The notes below the pieces were generated by a model. That model was not told the DNA's origin. It ran no database searches and was given only the letters and a program-made list of their open reading frames with translations. A stretch of 64,000 bases of DNA from Phialocephala subalpina (lineage: Eukaryota > Ascomycota > Leotiomycetes > Helotiales > Mollisiaceae): the NCBI GenBank assembly GCA_900073065.1, contig FJOG01000012.1, forward strand, positions 1,325,253 through 1,389,252, read 5' to 3'. This document shows positions 1-11,727 of this stretch, piece after piece; the stretch's first letter is position 1, and each line of letters starts with the position of its first letter. The translations under genes were made by a program, and so were the position numbers.

Positions 1-411
1 GCCAAAGACCCAAACAGCAGCGTCGCGAAAGTTTGGTACCCAACAACGAGCCCTACTTTAACAACATACAAACAATACATGCGTCAACCAACCCCAGACT
101 TCACACCTGGCTATGGGTGTCTTTTCAGCCTCGAACTGGACACAGTTGAGGCAACGGAGGCGTGTTACGATAATCTGCATGTTCATATAGGACCGCATCT
201 CGGTGCGCACTTGACGCTCGCTATTCCGTATGTGAAGGCATTGTATGGGAAGGAGCTGGAGAAGGTGGAGAAGATTGGGTTAAATGAGAGGCAGATTAGG
301 GTAAGTGTGGGACTTGAGGATACAGAGCATTTGATTGAGGTATTCAAGCATGCTTTGAGCTTTGCTGATGCATTGAAGACGAAGAAGGTGGATGCTGTGG
401 AGATGGCTTAG
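1..411 (+). CDS. Cystathionine gamma-synthase-like PLP enzyme, C-terminal part
   Basis: The frame is open from the first base of the window, so only the last 136 residues are present and the gene continues to the left. The segment reads like the C-terminal domain of Cys/Met-metabolism PLP-dependent enzymes: a FTPGYGCLFS strand, then GPHLGAHLTLAIPYVK, then the conserved NERQIRVSVGLEDTE helix and strand that closes the family fold. Fungal cystathionine gamma-synthases join O-acylhomoserine and cysteine in the transsulfuration pathway in the cytosol. The PLP lysine would lie upstream and is not visible, so the exact member of the family cannot be settled. Translation ends at TAG 409-411. Confidence 0.85.
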   Translation, partial: AKDPNSSVAKVWYPTTSPTLTTYKQYMRQPTPDFTPGYGCLFSLELDTVEATEACYDNLHVHIGPHLGAHLTLAIPYVKALYGKELEKVEKIGLNERQIRVSVGLEDTEHLIEVFKHALSFADALKTKKVDAVEMA

Positions 412-1061
412 AGATGGAGCAAAGCAATGACCTCCAAGACCCTTCTCAGACCAATAGATGAGGCAAGGCAATAAACATATACTAAGAGAGGACACAAAAC
501 GAACAATCAATCGTGACATTCGTTTGGACATGGAGATTCTGAACCTTGCTCGCAACCTCTCAAGAGACTTATGTCCTCAACTGAGCTCGATATCTCCCCA
601 GGAAAAAATCTCAAGTAGTGGATGGAGGGGGATGTTTCATCGCCGACTACGCCCGAAGACCCTCGTCCCCATTCAATGCAGTTTCATGAGGCATGGGGAG
701 TCGAGGAACGGATTCTCGTCTTCGACGTCCACTAGGTGCCGTGACAACTGGCACCTCTATAGTTCAACTCTAAGTCCGACAATGCTGCTAATATGAAGTA
801 CTCTCATCGCAAAATGACAATACATGGTTTTTTCTGAAGGTGATTGATCATGATTAAAATCGAGTTATATAGTAGGCACGTGAGCGCTACCCCACCAACA
901 ATCGTCGTCATAAGGTTAAGGTTAGAAGCTCGCGAGAAATCGTCTCACATTCCACCTCAACGCCAGACTCTGCAATCGCGATCATCTTTGCTAGGAGAGG
1001 ATATATTTTCCCTCTTGAGAACAAACCTCCGTCTAGAAATTTTCGAGGAAACCAAGAAACC
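412..1061. other. Intergenic region, no gene seen
   Basis: About 650 bases between the transsulfuration enzyme and the PNPOx-like gene. The open frames here have no family resemblance and no good splice structure. It presumably holds the 3' UTR of the first gene and the promoter of the second. Confidence 0.5.
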
Positions 1062-1882
1062 ATGGCGGCAGAAGCACCGCTCAACTACGAAGCGTCTGCG
1101 GGGACTAGAAATCTCTCTATCTCGAGCACCCTACCTTCAGAAGTGGCACAATGCCTCCAGAACGCGCGATTCGTAAGTGGAATCTCTTATAACTATCTGT
1201 AATTTCTTCCTACCTCTACAGAAACATGCTAACCTGCTTAATTCTCCAGCTCCACCTCGCAACCTGCACGAATTCATTCCCTCACGTCTCCCTCATGAAC
1301 TACACCTACCTCCCCTCCTCACCCTATTCCTCAACACCAGCAATAATAATGACCACCAATCCCTCCTCGAAGAAAACCCTCAACCTAATCTCCAACCCAC
1401 ACGTCTCCCTCCTCGTCCACGACTGGGTCTCGCACCGTCCACCCACCACCAACCGCCGCGGCTCCGCAAACGAACGAAGCGGCTCTCCACCACCAGAAGC
1501 TTCACGATCATCCCTCGCAGCGTTATTACTGAATCTGAACACGAGTGCAATGAGCAGTATATCTGCGACGATCAATGGGGAGGCGAAGTTAGTTGAGAGG
1601 GGAACGGATGAGGAGAGCTATTATCGGGAGAGACATTTGGATAATAATACGTTTTCAGAGGGCGAGGATGGGCAGGGTCAGGGTGCGTTCTGGAGTGAGA
1701 GTGAGCGGCAGGATGGTGGACGGGGGATGTATATTGAGGGTGAGGAGGTTAGGGTCGTGGTTGTGAGGATTACGGATGGGAGGGTTAGTGATTGGAAGGG
1801 AGGAGTTAGGGATTGGAGTTTGAGTGGTTTGCCGGCGGAGAGTGATGCTGGTACGTCTGGCCTGGTAAATGGGGCCTCTTAA
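1062..1882 (+). CDS. Pyridoxamine 5'-phosphate oxidase-like FMN-binding protein
   Basis: Two exons, 1062-1172 and 1250-1882, give 247 residues. The ATG at 1062 opens a 37-codon exon ending in a GTAAGT donor; the acceptor at 1249 follows a GCTAACC branch site and restores the frame. The joined product has the order LPSEVAQCLQNARF then LHLATCTNSFPHVSLMNYTY, the start of the split-barrel PNPOx-like domain, followed by a strand containing NPHVSLLVHDWVSHR. These proteins (yeast YPR172W/YLR456W type) bind FMN or a related cofactor; their substrate is unknown. A Ser/Pro-rich insert and an acidic linker (about residues 90-180) interrupt the barrel, as in fungal relatives. The extreme C-terminus is less certain because a GTACGT lies near the stop and could be a donor. 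Confidence 0.75.
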
Positions 1883-2117
1883 GCTCGTTAGGTTGTCGGG
1901 ATCGATGGCAACACGCTACGGTTGTCAGAGCCATGGGATGGAGTTTGGGATACACATTATTTCCACAGCAAATCTCAAATCAACGATCACACAAAGCAAA
2001 GGTATAAACCGAGTTCCTAGACCCTTAGTAATGGTCAAGAGGTTGATACCTATACCGTGTTACGTTTGAGTCCACCCTCTCCCCATGCTTGAGATACTCA
2101 AATACCTATGCAGGGTC

Positions 2118-3995
2118 TTAGATCCTCGTCTTATCTTCCTTGCCTGAGTCGCTATCATTAGCAAAACGGAGTGCCAACGTCTCAAGCCCATTCGTGGCTG
2201 GCCACCGGATGGAACCGTTTGGGTCAATCGTGAGGTCTATGATGTACCTGTACCCAAGACCATCGATGACTCGCCGCAGAAATGCTGATACCGACCATCC
2301 ATTGTTCAATGGATGAGAAATTCGGTTTACTCCGGAAAGGGTCGAGCCCCGCCAATCAAACCAGAACCCCGAATGTTCAGACACAATGCTTCGAACCATT
2401 CTAGTGGGTTGACCGCCGCCCATCGTGAGCAACATTGGCCATGGGTTTCCAGAGTCCCGTACGTTGACAATGAACACAATGATTTGCCCAATTTTGTGAT
2501 TGGTAAAGTAGACGTTTATAAACTCGTCCGCCTCCAGGGGATATTTGACCTTCAAATGAATGTTACCATCAACTGTTCCAAAACACGAGATATTCTCGCC
2601 TCTAAGTGCCACGTCCCCGTACAAATCGCTCGGCCAGAAAACTTCGAACGAATTCATCTGAAGCGATGTAATGTTGATCAGCATGTCGAAGTCGTCATTA
2701 AGGTAATTCTGGAACTTTGGTACGTGAAGCACTTTCGTTACATTGGTTCTGATGTAGACCAGCCTAGATGTAGGACACAAGAGGTGGTCTTTAACACCCC
2801 AGTATCCCGACAACTGATCTTTCATCCAGTCCTGGCATTTGGCCATAGTGTCACGCATGTCCAATGTCAAGATTCTGTGTTGGGGTACTCGTACGAGTTT
2901 CCATGTGTCTGACTCACTCCTGCTATTCTCGTCTTGCTCGAAAATCCTTTCGAGGAGGATGGCCGGTGATATCATGTCGTTGGTACCCATCCGCAGTCCA
3001 TGCAACAAGGCCACATACAGCTCCCTTGACGGTGGTCCGATCCCCAATACCTGGGCAGGCATGAGGAATAGTGATATATGTAGGCCTTTATTCGTCATTG
3101 CGTAGGGATATTCGTCTCGTTTGAAATAACCTCGGTAGTCTACAGGTTCTCTGTTTGCGTCCGTGTTTGTTGGTGTCGATGATGATAAAAATGTTCTTGA
3201 CTTTATGTTCCAAGACTCCGAAAAGGCGCGGGGATTTGGAGCAAAGACGTCGTCTGATGTTTCTGACATGTCCGTCAAATACCAGGCGAATATCGACTCA
3301 TCATCAGATGACTTGATTATCTCCTGCTGCAACCTTTTGAAAGCTTTGGCTCCCTCGCCGTACAACAGAGGCATGTTTACGTCAAACAGCCCCATCAAGC
3401 AATATGCCGCATCTTCGACGCGAGTAGTTTCCCTCTGGGACGCCCATGACATTTTCTCCGCGATGCATGCGTTTTCGTACGAGAAAAGTCTTTGGATTCC
3501 CGTGATTTCTGCGATGAGCCGTTCCAGAATCCTTTTCGTTCCCACAAACTTCCAGGAGCGATCATAGAACACCACATTCTTTGGCGCCAGCAATTCCTGC
3601 AAAGTCCAGCCTCGGTCGAACCACACGCTCCTCGAGAACTCACTGAGCGCCTGTTCTCCGTTCCCTCCACCATCAACATCTGATAGATAGACATAGCACA
3701 CCTGCGAATCCTTGTACCACTGGAACATCGAGTTTATCGCTTCAGAAAGCTCCGCGCTGCTGTTCTTATCGATGCAGCAAGTGTCTATCCAAGCATATTC
3801 TAAATTCTCCTTTCTCGCCTGGGCGCAGCAGCCTCGAATTTTCGCATATCCTGGCATATCTCGACAATGGCCACTTTCCAGGTCTTGGAATAGGACCTCT
3901 TCGTCTTCCCAGCGGTGTGATAGGATGGCATAGTCAGGAATCTTCTTGCCGAAGAAGGAGTGTAGCTTGAGTGTGGTAGTATTGAGCAGCCGCAT
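2118..3995 (-). CDS. HET domain protein (heterokaryon incompatibility)
   Basis: One intact exon of 625 codons. I choose the ATG at 3995 because HET proteins of this type start MRLLNTTTLKLH; the frame is open to another ATG at 4130. HET motifs are clear: YAILSHRW at residues 22-29, WIDTCCID at 69-76, then a segment with WFDRGWTLQELLAP and a VVFYD strand. The rest is the variable C-terminal half seen in HET-E/HET-D relatives, but no NACHT, WD40 or ankyrin repeats are visible. HET domains act in vegetative incompatibility, a cell-death response after fusion of unlike hyphae. Function is assigned from the family; the trigger or partner is unknown. Confidence 0.9.
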   Translation of the reverse strand: MRLLNTTTLKLHSFFGKKIPDYAILSHRWEDEEVLFQDLESGHCRDMPGYAKIRGCCAQARKENLEYAWIDTCCIDKNSSAELSEAINSMFQWYKDSQVCYVYLSDVDGGGNGEQALSEFSRSVWFDRGWTLQELLAPKNVVFYDRSWKFVGTKRILERLIAEITGIQRLFSYENACIAEKMSWASQRETTRVEDAAYCLMGLFDVNMPLLYGEGAKAFKRLQQEIIKSSDDESIFAWYLTDMSETSDDVFAPNPRAFSESWNIKSRTFLSSSTPTNTDANREPVDYRGYFKRDEYPYAMTNKGLHISLFLMPAQVLGIGPPSRELYVALLHGLRMGTNDMISPAILLERIFEQDENSRSESDTWKLVRVPQHRILTLDMRDTMAKCQDWMKDQLSGYWGVKDHLLCPTSRLVYIRTNVTKVLHVPKFQNYLNDDFDMLINITSLQMNSFEVFWPSDLYGDVALRGENISCFGTVDGNIHLKVKYPLEADEFINVYFTNHKIGQIIVFIVNVRDSGNPWPMLLTMGGGQPTRMVRSIVSEHSGFWFDWRGSTLSGVNRISHPLNNGWSVSAFLRRVIDGLGYRYIIDLTIDPNGSIRWPATNGLETLALRFANDSDSGKEDKTRI

Positions 3996-4257
3996 GTTGG
4001 GTCGAACTTTGACGGTGTGGGTTCGAGCCGAATTGAACCTTGAACAAGTGTTCTGTCGTGGAAAGAAAATATGGATTGAGGGGACCAGAGATGGAGTAGT
4101 TGTTGCACATCTGAGATTTGGTACAGGCACCTAGGCGACGAGATGGAGGTCGGTGTTGATGAGGCTGAGCTGCAGGTGAACAGATTGGGACAGCTGCAGA
4201 TGGCAGAGCACAATCATGCATCTCGATTGGTTGATGTTGTATTGAGAATGTCTCGAC

Positions 4258-4892
4258 TTATACGCCGATGCTAAACTTCTTGATGGACATCGCAGCAAGT
4301 TCAGCCTCGATCTCATCCTTCGATACCTTCTCGACTTTCCCACCCATCCCACCAACCAACTTCGCTTCCTTCCTGAAAACCAAACCATGAAGGACATTAA
4401 TACTAGAACCCACCTTGCCTCCCTTAGCCGCACGATTGATACAAATCTCAACACCATCAAGCTCTTCATCATAAATCTTACGACCAGCTATCTCAATGAA
4501 CCCTTTCAGTATCCCATTCTGAACTCTATCATAATGAGCAGAAGGCGCCACTTCAAGAACTACTCTTTGTAGACTGGAACATAGACGCAGCTTCTCTCCG
4601 AACGCTGACGTATGGCCCCGAAGTGGGCGAAGGGTGCACATGATCGTGATTTGTTGGAGCTTGTAGAGGTCATTTGGCGATAAGTTAAGAAAGTGTGAGA
4701 GTTAGAGTTGTTGGATAGAATACGGAGGTTGATGGATTGGTAGGTTGCCAAGGCTTTGGCGAGGAGACGTGAGTTGATTGATAGTGCTGTGAGGAGTGAG
4801 GGAGGACTGCCGTCTCCTTGGGTCTGGAGGACTGAGGGAAGCGAGTAAATCATGACTCGGAGCTCGGTTGGAATATCTTGGAAGGTGGCCAT
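4258..4892 (-). pseudogene. F-box-like protein, reading frame interrupted once
   Basis: The first frame (4892 downwards) starts MATFQDIPTELRVMIYSLPS, an F-box-like opening, and keeps a good sequence to about 4690. The following protein-like stretch, LSPNDLYKLQQITIMCTLRPL onwards to the stop at 4258, is in another frame. I tested an intron from GTATTC (about 4728) to an AAG acceptor with a CTAAC branch site; its 64-nt length is typical but it does not restore the frame. A single-base lesion near 4685-4700 is therefore likelier, giving either a pseudogene or a sequence error. F-box proteins are adaptors for SCF ubiquitin ligases; no target can be inferred here. Confidence 0.5.
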
Positions 4893-5247
4893 ATCGGATG
4901 GTTACTCTTTCTCGAGTTGAGCGGAAAGAACGTAGCGGGAGTAGAAGGAGTCGAACCAATTATAAGAGACATGTTGGAATTTAGGCATTAGTGTTTCGGA
5001 GAACGTTGCTGAGGATTGGAAGAGCCTGGCAACCCTGCAAAGAGATAGAGCGTCGTCCCGAAGCATCTTCATCGACCTGCATATCGAACAAGAGTCAAAT
5101 CTGAAGCAAAAAATGAAATATGCAGCGAAACATCAGTGCATTGCTACTTGAAATGATCATTGATACGGCAAAGCATACACGCCCAACAAAAGGTATCTCG
5201 ATCATGACTTCGTGAATCGGTTCCGCCACCAAAAAAAAAAAGCGCCC
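4893..5247. other. Intergenic region
   Basis: Divergent spacing between the F-box-like start and the 3' end of the App1-like gene. An A-tract lies at 5231-5241 just past that gene's stop. No gene seen. Confidence 0.5.
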
Positions 5248-6615
5248 TCAACCTCTCGCCACAGCATTCTGTACGGTTTGATAGCACTCCTCTGGAGTCT
5301 CAAACACATGCCATAAATTCGAAGGAACTCCTTTGAACGCCTTTTCGAATCGTTCCGGCTCGTTCTTCGAGGCGATGCCAAGGGCTGCAATATCTGTAAC
5401 CTTGCGAATGAGGATCAACTTGACCCATCCGGCATGCTTTCGGTATCTATGAATTTAATGAGCTCGACATTCACATAAATTTTCAACTCAACTCACATCT
5501 CGCCATATGCCTCAGGATCAGACTGAGTTGAATCCCCGATACAAATCATCTTCCGTCGAGGTAGCCATGAGTTGATCTTGGTGATACGGTCGACCTTGTA
5601 TTCTTGTGTTCCGAGAGTCAAGTTGGATAACAGTCCAGACAAGTTCATCCAGCTTGCATCACGCAAGATTATGGTACCTTGGGGGTAGAATTTGCTTCGG
5701 AAGTCCTTGAGGAAGGAGTAAAGGTTGTAGGGCGATGCAGACAGGTAGAAGAAAGGCGAAGCAGGAGATATGAGTCGTTGTATGTGGGTATAGAATTCTG
5801 GCATGCCTGTGATGGGGGTAGCTGGTGATACAAAAGTCGATTTTAGGATACCAATGGGATTGCTCGTTTGCGTGATCTTAATAGTATCATCGATGTCTGT
5901 ACCCGTGTTTAGCATATAAATACTAGAACGGAGAACGAACCATACCAGATATAACGCCCCATCCCTCCGGCTCAGCATACGCTGTCATCATGCTCAAGAC
6001 TCCATTTGCGCCCTTTGGCACCACAGCAACACTGTCCATAATTTCGCCATCCTTAAAGAAGTCGGGTACGTCTCTGATATCGCTGCTGATGGCGTTCCTT
6101 CCTCCTGGTCCCAGCTTTGTTTGGCTGCCGCCAGAGTAGTCGACCGCAACAACACGACCTGGCAGTATATTTTGCATGAACGGCATCAATCGTTCTTGGA
6201 TCGTGGCTTCGGCAGCATCGCCTTTCCCCAGTCCAACTTTCTCTGCAACATCTGCGACGACAGTGCTAACCTCAACGCCAGTATTCTGGTCAAATACCGC
6301 CGCAACGAATTCTGCTTCCCATTGCCCGGTCTTCGCATTGCGATATGCAGTGTTGTCGAGCAACCATACAGTGTCCTTCTCGCTGATCTTCTTGCCCAGA
6401 GGATTCCAAGTTCCCAGGTACGAAAGTACGTCCTGTGCCTCAGTTGGGCGGCCGTCGGATGCAGTACCAGCTCGAATGTTTGGTAGTTTGCATTCTATGT
6501 CGTGGAACTTGCATTCTCTTCGTGTTCGATGCTCCATGAAGCTTCCTCCTGCCTTGCCCGCCATGCCCTTCGCTGTATCCGCCATAGCTTTCGCGTCGCG
6601 GACAAAATTCGACAT
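5248..6615 (-). CDS. App1-like phosphatidate phosphatase (DUF2183)
   Basis: Three exons, 5946-6615, 5497-5896 and 5248-5446, give 422 residues. Both introns (49 and 50 nt) have GT..AG ends and keep the frame. The catalytic motif of the HAD-type App1 family is formed across intron 1: VIS-DIDDTIKIT, with nucleophile Asp about residue 224. Downstream STFVSPATPITGMPEFY, ASPFFYLSASPYNLY and the CIGDSTQSDPEAYGEI block match the family in order. Yeast App1 is a Mg-dependent phosphatase that converts phosphatidate to diacylglycerol at actin patches; this protein is shorter and lacks the SH3-binding C-terminus, as do many filamentous-fungal homologues. The start at 6615 is chosen because the open frame above it is not protein-like. 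Confidence 0.85.
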
Positions 6616-7744
6616 GAGTGTCTGTGCCGGTCTGAGATCTTTTCGAGGGGTAGTGTCGTAGTGTTGGATGGGTGATTGGAACACAATCTGCGAATGTGAG
6701 TAGAACAATACTGAGAGGAGAAAAGTCCTAGGGGGATAGAGACAATAGAGAGAAGGAAATGTCAGCCCAAACCGTAACCCCTTGGCCTTGCTTGGCTTTA
6801 CTGTCAGAAGGTCCGTCGCGAGTTCCAAAACGGCGTCTCAGCTGTCACCCGTAGCTTCCTTCCTTGTTGCTGTGCCGTGGCAGGCTGACATCTTTCCATC
6901 GAGCATCTTCATCGTATGCAGCTCGAGCTCAACGTCATGGAGTCTCCAGCCTCGGCGGCCGTCATGGTCCATTGGGAGGGTGATCTCTGCTGTGGCTTGG
7001 GGAAGATGTCCAATGATCGCCGTCACTTGACGCTGGAACGGGAGCCGGTGGCCCTACTGTAGAGCTTTAATTGCCCCAGTGACGATCATTCGCATGCCGA
7101 GTTTGGGCGGTGCTCTGGAGCCGTGAAACATCTCGAGGTGACAGGCTGGATAACAGCAGAGTTTGTCGAATCCAGGTGGTCAAGTCGCATCGCAAACTGA
7201 GAAGCAAGTTTGGAAGAGAGAAACACCATAGCAAATTCGGAGCCTTTCCGCATCCGGACTAGCGCCCATGGACAAAAACATCGACAGGCCAAACAGACGA
7301 CGACAGCGACATTCATATCATCTAGCATATACGGATAGAGAGCAACTGCAGCCATTTTCCTGGCAGACGAAACGAATGTAGACCAGCTCGGCCACTGGCA
7401 ACTGCTGTCCATGCACGAGCCCAAAGACACCCAACAAGGACAACTCTGGGTACGCGGGATGATGCGGGCCATAAAAGTTGATAAGTTAGGAAAATATCAG
7501 CAGGAGGAATGTGGATTTGAGTACTCCTATGGCTATAAATGGCCACTTTCGATTGAAAGTTCAGCTTGGAAGTGTTGATGTCTTTCTTGCATTCATTTGA
7601 ATCTCTTTGCAGTTGAGGAGCAGATTACTTTCAATTTGCGTCACGTTTCCCTCTTACCAATGCTAATACACGCGGTTGTCAATTTGCCTTTCAAAAGCTC
7701 TGTGTTCGAGTCTGATATTCTCATACCGCCACTTCACTTCCAAC
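6616..7744. other. Intergenic region, 1.1 kb, no gene seen
   Basis: Lies between the 5' end of the App1-like gene and the 3' end of the deacetylase. Several overlapping open frames occur on both strands, but none has family resemblance or consistent splice sites. Confidence 0.45.
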
Positions 7745-8802
7745 TCACACGCCTGCGGTGACAGTCACTCCAGCGATCTTTCCTGCTTTGTACTCGTCAC
7801 AGATCTGAGCCATCGTCATGAATTCCACCCCCTCGTGGCTCTTCAAGTATGCGATCAAGCGTTCATGCATGAGCTGGATGTTCGAACGTCCACTCACTTG
7901 TGGATGGCAACTGATTGTGAACACGAACGACTCATACTCTCGATAGAAGAAGTCGAACTGATCTTTCCACTGGACCTCGATGTCACGGGGGTTGACAAAT
8001 CCATGAGTGCCTGGATTGCGAACCGAGAAATGCATTGGCGCTTCAGACATCTTGTCAGCGAGCGGTTCATCTATTGGAAAGGGAGGAACTCACGCCAATC
8101 ATCAACGTTCCAGGAGCCTGGAATCTCAACCACAGTTGTCAACGTATGTTTCGGCATTGGGATCATCCATTCGTCAGGGTCTTTCGAGTAGTCTGTATGC
8201 GCAGTCGTGGGAGGCATGTCAGACACATAGTATGGCTGGCAGTCATGATGCATCATCGAATGATCGTATTCAATCCCGAAGTCTTGCAGAATTTGCATGC
8301 TCCGAGGAGAAATTTCCCAAGCGGGTGCTACCCAACCTTTGGGGTGCTTGCCGGTGAACTCCTTGTACACTTCGATGGACTTGGCCATCACTTTGCGTTC
8401 TTGGTCTTCAGTGAGGCGAGAGACGAATTCATGGGTGTATCCATGAAGGCCGCTGGGTCGGATCAGCATCCATCCCAAATTTGGGACGGGCAATGTGAAG
8501 CTCACATTTCATGTCCGGCATCTCGGACTTTGGCCATCTGTGTTGGGAAAGACAAGATGGAATGGCTTGGCATGTACCATGATGCTAGGATATCGTGATC
8601 TTTGAATAGCTTCAGCATGCGATCCGTGCCCGTGTTGGCACCGAAGACTCCACGTGATACGTCGCTGGCATTTGCTGTGCTGTCATCTTTCGTGTTAATC
8701 CTGTTCATGTTAGATATCTGTGTCGCGTTTCAATTGAGCTACTTACCATCCAGCACATGCATCAACGTCCACGCAATATGCTACGAGCACTCGCTTTACC
8801 AT
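7745..8802 (-). CDS. Polysaccharide deacetylase family protein
   Basis: Four exons, 8747-8802, 8506-8700, 8094-8452 and 7745-8040, give 301 residues. Introns are 46, 53 and 53 nt and all junctions restore codons. The NodB-type homology domain is complete: AYCVDVDACAGW with metal/base Asp 12 and 14, a helix with GADRGVFG-like order, AGHEIGLHGYTHE with His 87 and 91, and a C-terminal FVFTISCHPQVSGR strand. The DVDA form and overall length match the PuuE/peptidoglycan-deacetylase-like branch, whose fungal members are cytosolic or of unknown substrate, rather than secreted chitin deacetylases: no signal peptide is seen. The fourth intron is supported by the junction NVDDW-PPMHF, a conserved block. 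Confidence 0.88.
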
Positions 8803-9724
8803 TTTGAATGTCCAGTCTATCCTGAGATATTGGCATGTGATCTCACGATGTTTCTCAAATGTCCGGGTCAGCCTTGAAAATTCGGTAGGAGTGCTTGGTC
8901 TGGAAATAGGATAGCTGCTATTTCTTTCTCGGGATGAAATTTGGATGCTTCTTGAAGTGGTTGAAACCGGATGAAATGTTCCGGGTATCCTGATAGCATG
9001 GCTCCCACTTTTGACATGCATCGAGGCGGAGGCACCAAGATCATCGACCTGCATCATCATTTCTAAGGAATATCCATTTCGGTGATGCGAGATGCCTTAC
9101 TGTCTGTTCGAAGGAGGTATGTTGCGGTCTTGAGCTTCATTGAGTCGCGTTCGACATTCATCGGTGGGGCAGATGTTGACGATTATGAACATTGGACCGG
9201 CATCTAGGACGGCCCTAGGATCGAGATAACGAAGTCTACAACATTTTACCCGAATGAAGAAAGTATAAATAATGGTATGTGATCCTTGCTATGGGGAATA
9301 GAAAAGATTGCTGACTTCACAGGCTAATCTCGGTTTGGTGTCGAGGCTGACAACCTCAACCAAGGATGGCATTCGGTTCATCTCAAGGACGAAGTCACGA
9401 ATGAAGTGTTCAACTGGGAGTAGTAGGCTGTGGGGCACCTAGGATCCCGAAGTTAGACATGAATATGGATCGTGACCAAGGCAATAAACACTGTAAATCA
9501 CAAAACAAAGCTTGGGGAGCATCAATGTCGCTTTCGTTTACTGCTCAGAGCAAGTACTACAACCCTCTATCTACCCCGAGTATGTCTCGCTGTTGATAAG
9601 AAACCACCGCTGCTGAGAAATCAGATACTGACCAAGAAGCTACTTCGCAGAAGATGTCAATGTGGATGTCGCCATTCAAGAAGGACCACCCAAGGGCCAA
9701 GACGATTGCATGCCAAGCAAATGC
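8803..9724. other. Intergenic region, 0.9 kb, no gene seen
   Basis: Upstream region of the deacetylase and downstream region of the next gene. Open frames overlapping its 5' side are shadows. Nothing recognisable was found. Confidence 0.45.
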
Positions 9725-10574
9725 TCAACCAAGGAATCTGCGTCCATCCAACCGCTCGTAAAAAATGATCCACTTTTCTGGTCTATATAGTTGCCCATCA
9801 ACCCGAGCCGCATATCCAAAACCCCGGCTTCTCATCTGCTTCCTAGTCGCATCGTTTCGCTTCCGGAAAGGACGAGTACGATCGAGGACGAAGACGATTC
9901 GATTAACGCCAGGCAATGAAGCACGAACCATATATTCCAATTCGTGGTCAGCCAGAGCCTTTGACTTCTTGTTGAATATATGCTCACCTCGAAGATCGAC
10001 AGTAATGGTTTCGAAGTTGTTGAAGAGATAGCCCTTGAAGGATTTGAGATCGAGCCATTCGGAGCCAGAGGCGAAACTAGAGATCGAGTGTTAAAATCTT
10101 CCTAAGGTATCTCTGTGTAGGTGGTGAAGGCTTACTCATTGCCCTCCCAAACCATCGTCAAGTGGCGGATCTTCATGAAAGCTCCCATCTTCATGTACAT
10201 AAATCTTTCCTGGCTCTGATCTGTGGGCACGTAATTGGTTGCCTTCGACACCTCTCGTGCTTCTTTAAAGAGGTCTTTCTCGGATGTGAGGGCTGGTAGG
10301 AGTGCGGGGCATTCTGCACCGGATTCGAGGGAGACCATGTAGCTAAATATTTGCAGACGGATTTCTATAGCGACATTTCGAAGCCGGGGGCTGTATCAAA
10401 GACGTTAGTATGCTATTCATGAAAGAGATCGATCTCACAGTTAGGAGGTCAATCGATAGATCAACACATTCTGGGAAAGTGCCATGCGCAGGGTATCAAT
10501 CACCAGATATGCAAGGCACGTTGGACAAAGGAACAACTAAAGAGCAGTTTTACTTACCTGTTGACAGAAGCCAT
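9725..10574 (-). CDS. Hypothetical F-box-like protein
   Basis: Three exons, 10558-10574, 10136-10390 and 9725-10076, give 207 residues. The first exon encodes only MASVNS; its 167-nt intron has GTAAGT and a perfect TACTAAC branch site before CAG. The second intron (59 nt) is also canonical and preserves the frame. The N-terminus PRLRNVAIEIRLQIFSYMVS resembles the F-box/2EXR helix that begins many small fungal proteins with an unknown C-terminal region. The remainder, including HLTMVWEGND and a basic LDRTRPFRKRNDATRKQMR patch, gives no further clue. No function is assigned; an SCF adaptor role is only possible. Confidence 0.65.
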
Positions 10575-11234
10575 GGTCCTACTTCATTGATTCAGGGCTG
10601 GTCAGGTTTCTTTGTTGAGGAGTTTGATCAGGGTTGGTGAACGAGTGGGCGTTATAAACACCAAGGCGTGCAGCGCCCGCCAAAAGGCGACAACGCCAAA
10701 ACGAGCATAGCTCAGAACATCCTCGTAAGGGCCTAGGATAATTCTTTGGCTATGTAGTCGATTTCGAATTAGATTCATGGATGCAACAAGATGATAGTGG
10801 TGCAGAGATTGTTGTTGATATAAGGAATTGACCTTAGGTTCAAGCCCCTTTTCATCTGCTCGACTAATTTCTGGGATATAAAATGTGACGTGGTGTGTCT
10901 AAACAAGCATCAGATTGCTCGGGCACTCTCTTGCTACATAAAGAGGCCTTTAGCACGTGCTTCCTTGTCTTTTCGGGCTTCCTGCAGCGACCTCTCTTTA
11001 GAAATCCTCAAAGGAATGCGCATCTCCTTGTTTGCAGTGTTTAATATGAAAAGACCTTAACCTTATTGTAATCGAAATTTTAACAACATTACTTTATACT
11101 GGAGACTTCGAACATGCACTGAAAAAATTATAACATATTAGTGTGCTAAATTCAAGGTAAAACCTATATCATATCGTAGAGTGGCATTGGTCCTGTCTTC
11201 GATGGCTGCAACCCTCCGTCTTTGATCGTCAGCA
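10575..11234. other. Intergenic region, no gene seen
   Basis: About 660 bases, becoming more AT-rich from 11030. It holds the likely promoter of the F-box-like gene and the region past the stop of the WW-domain remnant. Confidence 0.4.
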
Positions 11235-11237
11235 TCA

Positions 11238-11555
<318 letters not shown>

Positions 11556-11710
11556 CTAGGGAGAATCAGTGCTTCTGTGGATATGTTTTAGGTGCGCAAG
11601 GATTTCTACATGGGAGATATCAGATGGAGATGGTCTAGTGAAGGAACTTGTGCGAGTTCGGTAGTTTACGTAGTATGTTCTGCCTTGGGTATTTTCAAGC
11701 TCCTCCCATC

Positions 11711-11727
11711 CTTGTGGGAGAGGCTCG
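11711..11727. repeat. 17-bp target-site duplication, left copy
   Basis: CTTGTGGGAGAGGCTCG occurs here and again at 12640-12656. It belongs to the WW1 exon on the opposite strand, so the two copies flank material inserted into that exon. Confidence 0.8.

Noticed and set aside
4945..4965. GGTTCGACTCC on the minus strand resembling a tRNA B box
   Set aside because: No T-stem pairing and no A box at the right distance.
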